A stretch of DNA of 64,000 nucleotides, from the NCBI RefSeq assembly GCF_003363015.1, contig NZ_QRAP01000003.1:124001-188000 (forward strand). The letters are read 5' to 3'. Shown one piece after another: positions 1-8,925 of the stretch. Source of the stretch: Enterobacillus tribolii. Lineage in GTDB: Bacteria > Pseudomonadota > Gammaproteobacteria > Enterobacterales > Enterobacteriaceae. A program made the translations under genes and the position numbers. Every line of letters starts with the position of its first letter. Position 1 is the first letter of the stretch. Below the pieces are notes generated by a model. It was not told the origin of the DNA and ran no database searches. It was given only the letters and a program-made list of their open reading frames with translations.

Positions 1-305
1 GAAGTTCGCACCGGCCGGTAAGCCACCCGCTCAATGCTCCAGCCATAGGCGCTGGTAATCACGATCGCGACGATAAAAGCGGCGCCAATCAGCAACCAGC
101 TCGCATCAATCCCCATCATCATCAGGGCGGCGATCACGATAAAAGAAACGTAACTCCCGATCATGTACACCTCGCCGTGGGCGAAGTTGATCATGCCGAT
201 AATGCCATACACCATGGTGTAACCGATGGCGATCAGCGCGTAGGTGCTCCCCAGCGTCAGGCCGTTGAACATCTGCTGGATAAAATAGAGAAACTGCTCG
301 GACAT
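1..305 (-). CDS. livH: Branched-chain amino acid ABC transporter permease LivH (5' part; gene runs off the window)
   Basis: Inner-membrane permease of the high-affinity leucine/isoleucine/valine importer, partner of LivM, the ATPases LivG/LivF and a periplasmic binding protein. The first 101 residues are present and match E. coli LivH almost residue for residue, including the start MSEQFLYF, the stretch IAIGYTMVYGIIGMINFAHGEV and the segment GWSIERVAYRPV. Hydrophobic helices are visible from about residue 15 onward. The gene lies downstream of livK on the same strand, 108 bases away across a hairpin, so it is probably cotranscribed. The rest of the gene lies left of position 1. Confidence 0.95.
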   Translation of the reverse strand, partial: MSEQFLYFIQQMFNGLTLGSTYALIAIGYTMVYGIIGMINFAHGEVYMIGSYVSFIVIAALMMMGIDASWLLIGAAFIVAIVITSAYGWSIERVAYRPVRT

Positions 306-343
306 ACCCCATCCTTATACTACAAGGGTGTTTTTCACTAATC

Positions 344-375
344 GCTCCCCTCCCTGCCTTCCCTGGCAGGGGAGC
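344..375. repeat. Imperfect hairpin in the livK-livH gap
   Basis: GCTCCCC(T)CCCTGCC at 344-357 pairs with GGCAGGGGAGC ending at 375, with a small bulge. No T-run follows on the livH side, so it is more likely an mRNA-stabilising or attenuating hairpin between the abundant binding-protein message and livH than a full terminator. This is inference from position. Confidence 0.5.
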
Positions 376-413
376 TGACTTCCTGACGCTTTCCCGCGCG
401 GGAAAATGCGTTT

Positions 414-1526
414 TTATTTCACCGGCGTAGAAGAGCCATTGGCATGCCATTCGAAGATGCCGAACTCAAAGCCTTTGAGATCGCCCTTCTCATCCCAGCT
501 CAGCGGCCCCATAACGGTATCCACTGATTTGGCCTTGAGATCTTTGACGATATCGGCCGGCTCCTGGCTGCCGCTGCGCTCCATTCCGGTAACCAGCGAT
601 TGCAGCGCGGCATAGGTGGTCCAGACGAACGGCCCGGTCGCATCCTGTTTCTTCGCCTTCAGCGCGTCAACAATCGGCTGGTTTTCCGGCACCTGGTCAT
701 AACGTTTCGGCAGGGTGACCAGCATGCCTTCAGAAGCGTCGCCGGCGATGTTAGAGAGAGAGGAGTTACCCACGCCTTCCGGTCCCATGAAATGCGCCTT
801 CAGGCCGGCCTGCTTGGCCTGACGCAGGATCTGCCCCATTTCCGGGTAGTAACCGCCGAAGTAAACGAAATCGACGTTCTCTTTCTTCAGCTTGGCGATC
901 AGCGTGGAGAAGTCTTTGTCGCCGGCGGTCACGCCTTCAAACAGCACCGGCTTCACGCCGGATTTTTCCAGGCTGTCCTTCACGGAGCGCGCCAGGCCTT
1001 CACCGTATTGCTGCTTGTCGTGCACCACGGCGATGCGCTGCGGCTTCACCACGTTAAGAATGTACTTCTCCGCCGTCGGCCCCTGATCGGAGTCCAGACC
1101 GGTGGTACGCATGATCATTTTGTAACCGCGGGTCGTCAGATCGGCATTGGTCGCCGCCGGCGTGATCATAATGATGCCTTCATCTTCATAGATGTCGGAG
1201 GCCGGCTGGGTAGACGAGGAGCAGAGGTGCCCGATGACGTAGCGAATACCATCATTCACCACTTTGTTCGCCACCGCCACGGCCTGCTTCGGGTCGCAGG
1301 CGTCGTCGTATTCCACGCCGACCAGCTTGTTGCCGTTCACGCCGCCTTTGGCGTTAATGTCGGCAATGGCCTGACGCGCGCCGGTGAATTCCATGTCGCC
1401 GTACTGGGCGACCGGACCGGACATCGCGCCCACGATCGCGACCTTGATATCCTCTGCCATCGCACCGCCGCTGATTGCCAGTGCGATGCAGCCGGCCAAA
1501 AATGCCTTACCCTTTTTGATACTCAT
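414..1526 (-). CDS. livK: Periplasmic branched-chain amino acid binding protein (LivK/LivJ type)
   Basis: Periplasmic solute receptor that delivers leucine or branched-chain amino acids to LivHMGF. A Sec signal peptide covers about residues 1-24 ([12 protein letters not shown]...GGAMA, cleaved before EDIKV). The mature protein carries the family signatures [43 protein letters not shown] and [10 protein letters not shown]. Particular residues ([32 protein letters not shown]) agree better with E. coli LivK than LivJ, and it sits where livK does, directly before livH. I chose the ATG at 1526 because it starts the signal peptide and has GGGGAA upstream; an in-frame ATG five codons earlier (1541) is less likely. 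E. coli has both livJ and livK flanking panM; here only one copy is seen. Confidence 0.9.
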   Translation of the reverse strand: MSIKKGKAFLAGCIALAISGGAMAEDIKVAIVGAMSGPVAQYGDMEFTGARQAIADINAKGGVNGNKLVGVEYDDACDPKQAVAVANKVVNDGIRYVIGHLCSSSTQPASDIYEDEGIIMITPAATNADLTTRGYKMIMRTTGLDSDQGPTAEKYILNVVKPQRIAVVHDKQQYGEGLARSVKDSLEKSGVKPVLFEGVTAGDKDFSTLIAKLKKENVDFVYFGGYYPEMGQILRQAKQAGLKAHFMGPEGVGNSSLSNIAGDASEGMLVTLPKRYDQVPENQPIVDALKAKKQDATGPFVWTTYAALQSLVTGMERSGSQEPADIVKDLKAKSVDTVMGPLSWDEKGDLKGFEFGIFEWHANGSSTPVK

Positions 1527-1967
1527 CCGTTCATTCCCCATTTTTCGTTGTGGTGTTGTGTGTTTGCGTTGTTATCGGATTTATTGTGCTGCCTTTTTAT
1601 TGAAACACATATTTAACAAAATGCATTTTTACGTATAAGAAATAACGAATTACATGCAAATTTCATGATATTTACAAATAAGGCTTTATTTTTCATGTTA
1701 TTAAACAGGAGTTTTATTCTGTAAATCAAATCAATCAGGCAGAAACAAGCGATGTAAACAGGAGAAAAGTCGGATTAATGGGGTAGCATTTCCCACTAGT
1801 TTAGCAAGATAGTCTATTGATCAAATCAATTACCAAATTTTTACTCTGAAAAAGGGGGAAGGGATAAAAATATTACTCTCGCAAGTTGTACAGAAAAAGT
1901 TACACGACCTGACCACCCGCCTCCTTTACAATAATCACAGCGATTTTTCCTCAGCACAGGGAATCAC
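1527..1967. promoter_or_regulatory. Divergent livK / panM control region, AT-rich, no gene
   Basis: About 440 bases without a credible coding frame, strikingly AT-rich between 1600 and 1880. It must hold the leftward livK promoter and the rightward panM promoter. A TACAAT hexamer at 1927-1932 is a possible panM -10, but no convincing -35 accompanies it. Leucine-responsive (Lrp) control is expected for liv genes, but I cannot mark an operator. Confidence 0.5.
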
Positions 1968-2366
1968 ATGAAGCTAACTATTGAACGTTTGAATGTCCTG
2001 ACGCCGGACGATTGCCGTGATTTGGCGAAAATCTGGCCGGAGCAATCCCCGTCGTCCTGGCAGTCATGGCTGGATCAGGGCGATGCCCTGTTCGCCGCCC
2101 GCTTTAATGAGCGCTTACTCGGCGCGGTAAAGGTCAAAGCCGATGTGAAAAGCGGCATCGCCGTTCTGCACGATCTGTGCGTACGTGAAGTGACGCGCCG
2201 TCGCGGCGTCGGGCTTTATCTGGTAGAGGACACCCTGCGTCAGGTGCCGCAGATCAACGCCTGGCAGCTTTCCGTCGCCGGATTGCCGCCGGCGCAGCGC
2301 GATGAGCTGGGCCACTTTATGCTGGCCTGCGGCTTCACGCCCAGGGGCGACATTTGGCAGAAATAG
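1968..2366 (+). CDS. panM: PanD maturation factor PanM (PanZ), GNAT-fold acetyl-CoA sensor
   Basis: GNAT-family protein of 132 residues. In E. coli it binds the aspartate decarboxylase zymogen PanD, triggers its autocleavage and, when loaded with acetyl-CoA, feedback-inhibits it, thereby controlling beta-alanine supply for pantothenate/CoA. Diagnostic blocks shared with E. coli PanM are MKLTIxRL, KIWPEQSPSSW, ARFNERLLGAV and the acetyl-CoA-binding loop LCVREVTRRRGVGLYLVE (about residues 68-85). A GGGAA ribosome site precedes the ATG. It is divergent from livK as in E. coli and is followed 31 bases later by rbn, perhaps in one transcript. Confidence 0.92.
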   Translation: MKLTIERLNVLTPDDCRDLAKIWPEQSPSSWQSWLDQGDALFAARFNERLLGAVKVKADVKSGIAVLHDLCVREVTRRRGVGLYLVEDTLRQVPQINAWQLSVAGLPPAQRDELGHFMLACGFTPRGDIWQK

Positions 2367-2397
2367 CGTCGAAACAGAACGGAAAGGCGGTAAAGAC

Positions 2398-3312
2398 ATG
2401 GAACTGATTTTTCTGGGCACCGGGGCCGGCGTTCCGGGCAAAGAGCGCAACGTCAGCGCCCTCGCGCTGAATTTGCAGGCGGAGAGAGGCACAACCTGGC
2501 TGTTTGACTGCGGGGAAGCCACCCAGCACCAGATTCTGCGCAGCCCGGTCAAAGCAGGTAAGCTGGAGAAGATATTCATCACCCACCTGCACGGCGACCA
2601 TATCTTCGGCCTGCCCGGCCTGCTCAGCAGCCGTTCGATGAACGGCGCGCGCGACCCGCTGACGCTGTACGGCCCGCCCGGCATCAAAGCCTTCATCGAG
2701 AGCGCGCTGACGCTGAGCGCCTCCTTCCTGACCTACCCTCTGGACGTCGTTGAGATTGAAGCAGGCGTGGTTTTTGCCGATGCGCAGTTTACCGTTACCG
2801 CCCTGCCGCTGACGCACGGCGTTCCCAGCTTCGGCTACCGCATCGAAGAAAGCGATAAGCCCGGCGCACTGGACTCCGCGCGGCTGGCGGCGGACGGTAT
2901 TCCCGCAGGTCCCTGGATGCAGCACCTCAAGCGCGGCGAGAGCGCTACGCTGCCGGACGGTCGCCTCATCGATGGCGCAGAGTACCTCGGGCCACCGCAG
3001 AAAGGCCGCGTGCTGGCCATTTTCGGCGATACCACCCCAACGCCCAACGCCGCAATACTGGCCCGCGACGCGGACGTCATGGTTCATGAAACCACGCTGG
3101 AAGCCGCAATGGCGGAACAGGCCAACCGCCACGGCCACTCCACCACGCATCAAACGGCCAGCGCCGCCCGGGACGCCGGGGCAAAGAAACTCATCATCAC
3201 CCACTTAAGCGCCAGATACGATCGGGAAGGCGCTGAGAAGCTGAAAGCTGAGTGCCGCGAAATATTCCCGAACACGGAGCTGGCCCACGACTTCGACATA
3301 TTCAGCCTCTAA
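2398..3312 (+). CDS. rbn: Ribonuclease BN / ribonuclease Z (RNase BN, ElaC)
   Basis: Metallo-beta-lactamase-fold tRNA 3' processing nuclease of 304 residues (E. coli 305). The zinc-binding motif THLHGDHIFGLPG lies at about residues 61-73; further ligands appear in FGDTTP and in ANRHGHSTTHQTA, with a late ITHLSARY histidine. The start MELIFLGTGAGVPG at 2398 is the family N-terminus and has AAAGGCGG upstream; longer in-frame extension back into panM is rejected. In E. coli rbn is elsewhere, so its pairing with panM is a local arrangement. Confidence 0.93.
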   Translation: MELIFLGTGAGVPGKERNVSALALNLQAERGTTWLFDCGEATQHQILRSPVKAGKLEKIFITHLHGDHIFGLPGLLSSRSMNGARDPLTLYGPPGIKAFIESALTLSASFLTYPLDVVEIEAGVVFADAQFTVTALPLTHGVPSFGYRIEESDKPGALDSARLAADGIPAGPWMQHLKRGESATLPDGRLIDGAEYLGPPQKGRVLAIFGDTTPTPNAAILARDADVMVHETTLEAAMAEQANRHGHSTTHQTASAARDAGAKKLIITHLSARYDREGAEKLKAECREIFPNTELAHDFDIFSL

Positions 3313-3321
3313 TAACCGCTA

Positions 3322-3350
3322 TCCCCCGCCGGCGGAATCCGTGCGGGGGA
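3322..3350. terminator. Hairpin after rbn, between convergent genes
   Basis: TCCCCCGC (3322-3329) and GCGGGGGA (3343-3350) form a perfect 8-bp GC stem with a 13-base loop between the stop codons of rbn and rhmT. There is no U-run on either side, so it may be a weak bidirectional or Rho-assisted terminator. Confidence 0.5.
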
Positions 3351-3361
3351 GCATAACTGAA

Positions 3362-4651
3362 TTACGCGGCCTTTACTGGTGCCGCCGTATCCCGTGTTCC
3401 GCGCTTTAGCGTCATAATCGCCACCACGCCAATCAGCGTAATGCCGCACAATACCAACAGCCCGGCGATGTTATTTCCGAACCAGTTATCCGCCGCGACG
3501 CGAATCTGCGGCGCCAGAAATCCGCCGATCGCCCCGAACATATTGATGAACCCGATCCCTGCCGCCAGCGCGCTGCCGCTCAGCAGCATGGTCGGCATCG
3601 TCCAGAATACCGGCTGCACCGCAATGAATCCGATCGCCGCGAAGCACAGCGCGACAATCGCCAGCGCCGGTGAAGAGGTCAGCGCGGACGCGCCGATCCC
3701 CAGCGCCGCCACCAGTAACGTCATCCCCGCAACATTACGCAGCGCGCCGCTCTTATCTGCATAGCGCGGAATGTAGTAAGTGCCGAACATGGCCGCCACC
3801 CAGGGAATCGCCGCGACCAGCGAGGCCGTAAACCCGACTTTGGTGCCCAGCAGGCTGGCGACCTGCGTCGGCAGGAAGAAAATCAGGCCGTAAACGCTGA
3901 TCTGGATAATCAGGTAAATGATACCCAGGTGCCACACCGCCGGAATCTTCAGGCCCGCGCGAATGCTGGAGGTTTCCTTTTTGCTCTCCTCTGCCGCCAT
4001 TTCCGCCATCAACGCCTGCTTTTCCTGAACGGTCAGGAAACGCGCCTTCGACGGCTCATCATCCAGATACCAGAAGGTCCATATCCCGGCGGCCACCGCC
4101 AGCAGCCCCTCAATCACGAACATCCAGAACCAGCCGGGATGCCCCGCCAGGCCGTGCATTTCCAGCAGCGCGCCGGAGAGCGGGCTGCCCAGCGTCAGCG
4201 CCAGCGGCGCTCCCAGGTAGAACAGCCCCATGACCGAAGCACGGCTTTTAAGCGGGAACCACAGCGAGGTCAGGTAGATCATGCCGGGGAAGAACCCGGC
4301 CTCCGCCGCGCCCAGCAGCGTGCGAACCAGCAGGAACTTGAATTCGGTATCCGCAAAGGCCATCGCCGAGGATAAAACCCCCCAGGCCAGCGTGGTGCAG
4401 CCAATCCAGGTTTTCGCCCCAAACTTCTTCATTAATAAATTCGCCGGTGCGCCCAATAATGCGTAGGCGACGAAAAATATCCCTGCCCCCAGGGCATATG
4501 CTTCGTTACTTAATCCGGTATCGATCTGATATGACTCTTTAGCAAAGCCGATATTTGCCCGATCCAGAAAAGCTAATATATATAACGAGAGCATGAAAGG
4601 GACTAAACGCCAGCGGGTCTTATTTACCGCCGTAGTTAATTGCGCTGTCAT
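3362..4651 (-). CDS. rhmT: L-rhamnonate transporter, MFS (RhmT type)
   Basis: Twelve-helix major facilitator of the anion:cation symporter family, 429 residues, predicted to import L-rhamnonate by proton symport. Sequence blocks FLDRANIGFAK, IDTGLSNEAYALGAGIFF, GAAEAGFFPGMIYLTSLWFP, GHPGWFWMFVIEGLLA and PTQVASLLGTKVGFTASLV closely follow E. coli RhmT (YfaV). It is the last gene of the leftward rhmR-aldolase-rhmD-rhmT run, 55 bases after rhmD, which supports the substrate. AGAGG lies upstream of the ATG. Confidence 0.88.
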   Translation of the reverse strand: MTAQLTTAVNKTRWRLVPFMLSLYILAFLDRANIGFAKESYQIDTGLSNEAYALGAGIFFVAYALLGAPANLLMKKFGAKTWIGCTTLAWGVLSSAMAFADTEFKFLLVRTLLGAAEAGFFPGMIYLTSLWFPLKSRASVMGLFYLGAPLALTLGSPLSGALLEMHGLAGHPGWFWMFVIEGLLAVAAGIWTFWYLDDEPSKARFLTVQEKQALMAEMAAEESKKETSSIRAGLKIPAVWHLGIIYLIIQISVYGLIFFLPTQVASLLGTKVGFTASLVAAIPWVAAMFGTYYIPRYADKSGALRNVAGMTLLVAALGIGASALTSSPALAIVALCFAAIGFIAVQPVFWTMPTMLLSGSALAAGIGFINMFGAIGGFLAPQIRVAADNWFGNNIAGLLVLCGITLIGVVAIMTLKRGTRDTAAPVKAA

Positions 4652-4706
4652 AATTCAAACCTCTGAATGCAGCCCGGTAATTAATCAATACCGGGCTGAC
4701 GCTTTA

Positions 4707-5924
4707 TTAATGAGTATAAGGACGGGTTAATTTACAGGCCGGATTTAATTCTACGCCGAAACCCGGCTTATCCAATACCGATTTATGCATCCGGCCATTT
4801 ACCGGCACCGGCTCATCTAACAAAATGGGATCAAACTGCGGGCGCATATGATCCGAATTTGGCGCCGTCATTAAAAACTCACTGAACGGCGTATTGGTAA
4901 ACGTAATTACCGCATGATGAGAATAAACTGATGAACCGTGCGGCACGACCAGTTGCCCGCGCGACTTGGCGATCGCCGCCACCTCCAGCAGGGTGGTCAG
5001 CCCGCCGCACCAGCCCACGTCGGGCTGCATGATATCAATGCCGGTTTCCGACAGCGTGCGGAACGACTCCAGCGTGCCGTGATGCTCGCCGGTGGTCACC
5101 AGCATCCCGGCCGGTACGTTGCGCTTCAGCTCGCGATACCCTTCGTACTGCTGCGGCGGCAGGCACTCTTCAATCCACTTCAGGTTATACGGCGCGCAGG
5201 CATGGGCGACCTTGGTGGCGAAGTTGACGTCCATCGACATCCAGCAGTCCAGCATCAGCCAGAAATCCGGACCGCATTTCTCACGCATATCGGCAACCAT
5301 CTTCGCCGTTTCACGCACGCCGTGATCCCCTTCGTGCGGGCCATAGTGCGTCGGCATCTTGCCGCCGATAAAGCCCATCTCTTTCGCTAAATCAGGGCGC
5401 GAACCGGTTGCGTAGAACTGGATCTCATCACGTACCGCGCCGCCCAACAGCTTGTAGACCGGCAGATCGGTGCATTTCCCGAACAGATCCCACAGCGCCA
5501 GGTCGATACAGGAAATCGTGTTCATCACCAGGCCGCCGCTTCCGGCATAAAACATGGTGGCGCGCAGCATTTGATCGTGAATCAGTTTAATATCAGAAAC
5601 ACAGCGTCCTTCAATAAAACGGTTCAGGTGTTTTTCAACAATAAAACAGCCCATTTCCCCGGCGGTAGAAACGGCAAAACCTTTAATTCCATTATCCGCT
5701 TCTACTTCCACCACTAAAGTCCCCAGTACATTAATACCGAATGACTGACGGGATTGTTCATATTCTTTATATTTACTCATCGGCGTACAAATTTTATCGT
5801 CGATCCAATGTTTCTCCTGTTGATCGTGATAATCGGCGCCGCCCGATCCTTTTTCCGCCGTTGCACCGCCCATAAAATAGGCCCGGATCTTTTTTATCTT
5901 CGGCAAGTTTCTCGACTGCAACAT
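4707..5924 (-). CDS. rhmD: L-rhamnonate dehydratase
   Basis: Enolase-superfamily enzyme (mandelate racemase subgroup) that converts L-rhamnonate to 2-keto-3-deoxy-L-rhamnonate. At 405 residues it aligns with E. coli RhmD over its whole length, for example [21 protein letters not shown] and [18 protein letters not shown]. Mg2+ ligands D226, E252 and E280 ([21 protein letters not shown]) and the catalytic base H329 ([12 protein letters not shown]) are all present. The start at 5924 has ACGGAG seven bases upstream. It follows the aldolase gene by 19 bases. Confidence 0.95.
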   Translation of the reverse strand: MLQSRNLPKIKKIRAYFMGGATAEKGSGGADYHDQQEKHWIDDKICTPMSKYKEYEQSRQSFGINVLGTLVVEVEADNGIKGFAVSTAGEMGCFIVEKHLNRFIEGRCVSDIKLIHDQMLRATMFYAGSGGLVMNTISCIDLALWDLFGKCTDLPVYKLLGGAVRDEIQFYATGSRPDLAKEMGFIGGKMPTHYGPHEGDHGVRETAKMVADMREKCGPDFWLMLDCWMSMDVNFATKVAHACAPYNLKWIEECLPPQQYEGYRELKRNVPAGMLVTTGEHHGTLESFRTLSETGIDIMQPDVGWCGGLTTLLEVAAIAKSRGQLVVPHGSSVYSHHAVITFTNTPFSEFLMTAPNSDHMRPQFDPILLDEPVPVNGRMHKSVLDKPGFGVELNPACKLTRPYTH

Positions 5925-5943
5925 AATAAGACTCCGTCATTCA

Positions 5944-6846
5944 TTATTTAAGTAGGGTTAATAGTTTTTCTATTTCTTGTTTCAGAGGGTGTCGGGTTTG
6001 TTCTATCTTTTCTTTCAGCTCATTTGTCAGGGGAACCTGCGGGTCGCCCATCGCAAAACCGCGCAGTTCCATCGCCAGCTTGTAACCCAGCGGAAACGGC
6101 AGGGCGGACATCATCATCATTGCCGGCATCGCCGCCAGCTGCAGCGCCAGCGCCTCTTCCCGCTTCTGCCCGCGGAACAGGTCGTAAATGCGGCGCATCA
6201 CCTCCGGCAGAACGCCCGCTGTGCCGGTCACGCTGCCGGCTGCGCCCGCGCACAGGGCGGCGTAGAAAAACTCCTCGCGCCCGGTCATCACGCGGAAATC
6301 CGCATCCGCACGCGGGCACAGCGCCAGCATCTTCATCAGCATCACCGCCTCCCCGCCGGAGTCTTTAATACCGACGATATTGGGATGCGCGGCCAGCTCC
6401 GCTACCATTTCCGCACTGAGCGGGTCGGCGAAGAACGGGATGTTATACAGGCACAGCGGCAGCTCTGCGGCGTCGGCAATCTGGCGGAAGTAGACCAGAT
6501 GCCTTTCCGGCTCGTAGTGATAAAACGACGCCGGCATCAGCACCACCCCGGCAGCACCGGCCCGGCGCGCACACACGGCCAGCTCAATGCTTTCCTGCGG
6601 CGTGGTGGCGGGAATGCCCGCCCATACCGGCACCCGGCCGGCCGCCTGCGCCGTCACGGTTTCAATCACCCGGCACTTTTGATCGAGGGTCATATAACCG
6701 GCTTCACCCACCGAACTGACGGGAAACAGCGCGGTCAGCCCGCCGTCGATCTGAAAGTCGACAATGCTTTTCAGCACCGCCGTATCCGGTGCGCCCTCTT
6801 TCCAGGGGGTTAACATGGCGCTGATCACGCCAGAAGGTCGTTGCAT
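5944..6846 (-). CDS. DHDPS-family class I aldolase, probable 2-keto-3-deoxy-L-rhamnonate aldolase
   Basis: A 300-residue TIM-barrel protein of the dihydrodipicolinate synthase/N-acetylneuraminate lyase family. The Schiff-base lysine is K161 (VGIKDSGG) and the conserved tyrosine Y134 (LYNIPFF); the carboxylate-binding loop reads SSVGEAG (44-50). Lysine biosynthesis is unlikely because it sits between rhmR and rhmD (gaps of 10 and 19 bases). The inferred reaction is cleavage of 2-keto-3-deoxy-L-rhamnonate to pyruvate and lactaldehyde. In E. coli that step is done by RhmA, an unrelated HpcH/HpaI class II aldolase, so this is a non-orthologous replacement. The start at 6846 has AAGGTG upstream; an in-frame start 17 codons earlier lacks support. 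Confidence 0.75.
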   Translation of the reverse strand: MQRPSGVISAMLTPWKEGAPDTAVLKSIVDFQIDGGLTALFPVSSVGEAGYMTLDQKCRVIETVTAQAAGRVPVWAGIPATTPQESIELAVCARRAGAAGVVLMPASFYHYEPERHLVYFRQIADAAELPLCLYNIPFFADPLSAEMVAELAAHPNIVGIKDSGGEAVMLMKMLALCPRADADFRVMTGREEFFYAALCAGAAGSVTGTAGVLPEVMRRIYDLFRGQKREEALALQLAAMPAMMMMSALPFPLGYKLAMELRGFAMGDPQVPLTNELKEKIEQTRHPLKQEIEKLLTLLK

Positions 6847-6856
6847 AATGTTCACC

Positions 6857-7627
6857 TTATTCTTTGTATCCCAGCGCCCTGGAAATCGCCCAGGCACGTT
6901 CTTTCACTTTTCCCGCCAATGCGTCCAGGTTTCCCGGGCCGATTTGCAGGGTGGTTCCCACGATGGAAATCGCCGCCGTCACCTCACGCGCGGCGTTGAA
7001 CACCGGCGCGCTGATGCAGCGGATGTTGGCGACATCCTCTTCGTTGTCATAAGCCCAGCCGGCCTGGCGGATACGCTGCAGTTCGTCGCGCAACTGCTTT
7101 TCGCCGGTGATGGTGTTCGGCAGGCCGGGTTCAAAGGTAATGGAAGCGATTAACGCGTCCTGATGATCGCGTTCGGTCCAGGCCAGCAGGCATTTTCCCA
7201 GCGAAGAACGGCACAGGGAGAGGCGTTTGCCTTCCCAGGTCCGCACCTGAATACTGGACTGGCTTTCTACCTTAATCAGGTAGATGGGCGCATCGCCGTC
7301 CAGCACGCCAAGGTGGCACAGGTGGCCGGTGTCCTGCATCAGCGCGGTAAGATGCGGCATCGCCACCGTACGCAGGTCCAGTTGGCGGGAAACCTGGCTG
7401 CCCAGCTCAAGCAGCTTCAGGCCGAGGCGGTAATCACCGTCTTTCCCCTGCGTCAGCAGGCGCTGGTATTTCAGCTCCTCCAGCAGCAGGTATACCGTGC
7501 TCTTCGGCACGCCCAGTTCGCTGACGATCACGTTTGCTGAACAGTGCCCGCGCGCAGAGACAATATCCAGAATCGCGATAGCCCGTGATAACGCCGGAAC
7601 TTTTGATTTATGAACCCATTCCATCAT
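6857..7627 (-). CDS. IclR-family regulator of the rhamnonate operon
   Basis: IclR-type transcription factor: N-terminal winged helix (ALSRAIAILDIVS ... LGVPKSTVYLLLEELKYQRLL, about residues 13-60) and C-terminal effector domain with family marks LSLCRSSLGKCLLAW, WAYDNEEDVANIRCISAPVF and ISIVGTT. It is the first gene of the operon, as the equivalent IclR gene accompanies rhm genes in E. coli, so it probably senses a rhamnonate-pathway metabolite and autoregulates. Three start ATGs are possible (7657, 7639, 7627/7624). I prefer 7627 because GGA lies about ten bases upstream and the N-terminus before the HTH then has usual length. The reading stop is 10 bases before the aldolase ATG. Confidence 0.82.
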   Translation of the reverse strand: MMEWVHKSKVPALSRAIAILDIVSARGHCSANVIVSELGVPKSTVYLLLEELKYQRLLTQGKDGDYRLGLKLLELGSQVSRQLDLRTVAMPHLTALMQDTGHLCHLGVLDGDAPIYLIKVESQSSIQVRTWEGKRLSLCRSSLGKCLLAWTERDHQDALIASITFEPGLPNTITGEKQLRDELQRIRQAGWAYDNEEDVANIRCISAPVFNAAREVTAAISIVGTTLQIGPGNLDALAGKVKERAWAISRALGYKE

Positions 7628-7633
7628 GTTGGA

Positions 7634-7685
7634 ATCCATTCTTGAATGATGGATCATTTATAAAACGAATGTGTTTCGGGTTAAA
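7634..7685 (-). promoter_or_regulatory. Putative promoter and operator of the rhm operon
   Basis: On the minus strand TTTAAC (7685-7680), 17 bases, TATAAA (7662-7657) is a plausible sigma-70 promoter. Just downstream, ATCCAT (7634-7639) and ATGGAT (7649-7654) make an inverted repeat with a 9-base spacer, overlapping the expected transcription start and the regulator's start region. It is a candidate autoregulatory operator for the IclR-type protein; inference only. Confidence 0.45.
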
Positions 7686-7729
7686 AGCACGTCAAACCAT
7701 TGCTGTGAGCGCCTTCGCTCAAAATCGTC

Positions 7730-7751
7730 ATATTCCAACTGAGTGGAAAAT
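7730..7751. promoter_or_regulatory. Second candidate IclR-type operator
   Basis: A 22-bp imperfect palindrome with arms ATATTCCA and TGGAAAAT around a 6-base centre; seven of eleven pairs match. IclR-family operators commonly contain TTCCA/TGGAA elements. It lies about 45 bases upstream of the putative -35 of the rhm operon. Confidence 0.4.
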
Positions 7752-7849
7752 CGGGGGAATTTGGAGAGGGAAACGCGGGAATTCAGGTCCAGCGAGATGG
7801 ACGAAAGGGTGATAGTGCGAGGGAATGATGCCTCTCATGAAACGCCCAT

Positions 7850-7886
7850 AAAAAAAGCGATGCCCTCACGCGCATCGCTTTTTTTT
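7850..7886. terminator. Bidirectional intrinsic terminator after rpoH
   Basis: AAAAAAGCGATGC (7851-7863) pairs with GCATCGCTTTTTT (7872-7884) around an eight-base loop, with A/T tracts on both sides. On the minus strand it ends the rpoH transcript 15 bases after the stop codon. Confidence 0.9.
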
Positions 7887-7900
7887 GCAACAGGAAAAAC

Positions 7901-8755
7901 TTACGCTTCGATAGCCAGGCGCAGTTTTTTCATGGCATTTTTCTCCAGCTGACGCACACGCTCAGCGGAAACGCCGTACTGATCGGCCAGCTCCTGCAAG
8001 GTCGCCTTGTTTTCATCTTCCAGCCAGCGGGCGCGGATGATGTGTTGGCTGCGCTCGTCGAGCGACTCCATCGCCGCGCTCAGTTTGTCAGCGGCATGGT
8101 TTTCCCAGTTGTCTTCTTCAATACCGTTGGCGAAATCGGAAGACTTGTCCTGCAGGTAGAGAACCGGCGCGACCGGCGTATTGTCGCCGTCGTCGTCGGA
8201 GGACATATCGAACGCCATATCTTGCGCCGACATGCGGGACTCCATCTCCAGAACGTCTTTTTCAGACACACCCAGCTCGCGGGCAACCAGTTCGACTTCG
8301 TCCTGATTGAACCAACCGAGACGCTGCTTGGTTTTGCGCAGATTAAAGAACAACTTACGCTGGGCTTTGGTGGTCGCCACCTTCACAATACGCCAGTTAC
8401 GCAGCACGTATTCATGAATTTCAGCTTTGATCCAGTGCACGGCGAACGAAACCAGGCGTACGCCCATTTCCGGATTGAAGCGGCGCACCGCTTTCATCAG
8501 GCCGATATTGCCTTCCTGAATCAGGTCAGCCTGCGGCAACCCATAACCTGAATAGTTACGGGCTACATGAACAACAAAGCGCAGGTGCGACAGGATCAGC
8601 TGCTTGGCGGCATCCAGGTCACCCTCGTAATGCAGCCGTTCACCCAGTGCCCGCTCTTCCTCCGCACTCAGCATCGGATAGGCGTTGGCGGCGCGGATAT
8701 ACGCTTCCAGACTGCCCTGGGGAACTAAGGCTAAAGTTTGCATTTCTTTGGTCAT
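7901..8755 (-). CDS. rpoH: RNA polymerase heat-shock sigma factor RpoH (sigma-32)
   Basis: Sigma-70-family factor of 284 residues, the usual length. Region 2 reads [41 protein letters not shown]; the RpoH box [18 protein letters not shown] and region 4 [26 protein letters not shown] are present. It directs transcription of chaperone and protease genes. GAGAGG precedes the ATG. In E. coli translation is gated by an RNA thermometer in the 5' coding region; that is family knowledge, and I did not fold the message. Order rpoH-ftsX-ftsE-ftsY is as in E. coli. Confidence 0.98.
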   Translation of the reverse strand: MTKEMQTLALVPQGSLEAYIRAANAYPMLSAEEERALGERLHYEGDLDAAKQLILSHLRFVVHVARNYSGYGLPQADLIQEGNIGLMKAVRRFNPEMGVRLVSFAVHWIKAEIHEYVLRNWRIVKVATTKAQRKLFFNLRKTKQRLGWFNQDEVELVARELGVSEKDVLEMESRMSAQDMAFDMSSDDDGDNTPVAPVLYLQDKSSDFANGIEEDNWENHAADKLSAAMESLDERSQHIIRARWLEDENKATLQELADQYGVSAERVRQLEKNAMKKLRLAIEA

Positions 8756-8854
8756 TCAAACCCTCTCAATGATATAAACAGTCCGTACCCGTCGTTCCCG
8801 GACTCGCCCGTATGTACAGCGCTGAGCCCGAATCACTAGCACGATTCTGCAAAA

Positions 8855-8881
8855 TTTGACCGCGAGCGCCCCCACAAGTTC
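8855..8881 (-). promoter_or_regulatory. Sigma-E promoter of rpoH (equivalent of rpoHp3)
   Basis: On the minus strand GAACTT (8881-8876), 15 bases, GTCAAA (8860-8855) fits the sigma-E consensus with correct spacing. The wording GAACTTGTGG closely resembles my recollection of the E. coli rpoH P3 promoter, so envelope-stress control of rpoH appears conserved. The expected start is about 8848, about 95 bases upstream of the rpoH ATG. Confidence 0.7.
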
Positions 8882-8899
8882 ACCGTTAACCACAGTTTA

Positions 8900-8925
8900 T
8901 TTGCACAAAACTCTTTTTGCACAAA
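8900..8925. repeat. Direct repeat TTTGCACAAA x2 upstream of rpoH
   Basis: Identical 10-mers at 8900-8909 and 8916-8925, offset 16 bases, just upstream of the sigma-E promoter in the 334-base ftsX-rpoH gap. The repeat is nearly self-complementary, so it may be a tandem protein-binding site. No matching regulator is assigned. Confidence 0.5.

Noticed and set aside
5944-6846. dapA (lysine biosynthesis) for the DHDPS-family gene
   Set aside because: It lies inside the rhamnonate operon and the glycine-rich loop and LYNIPFF segment differ from DapA.
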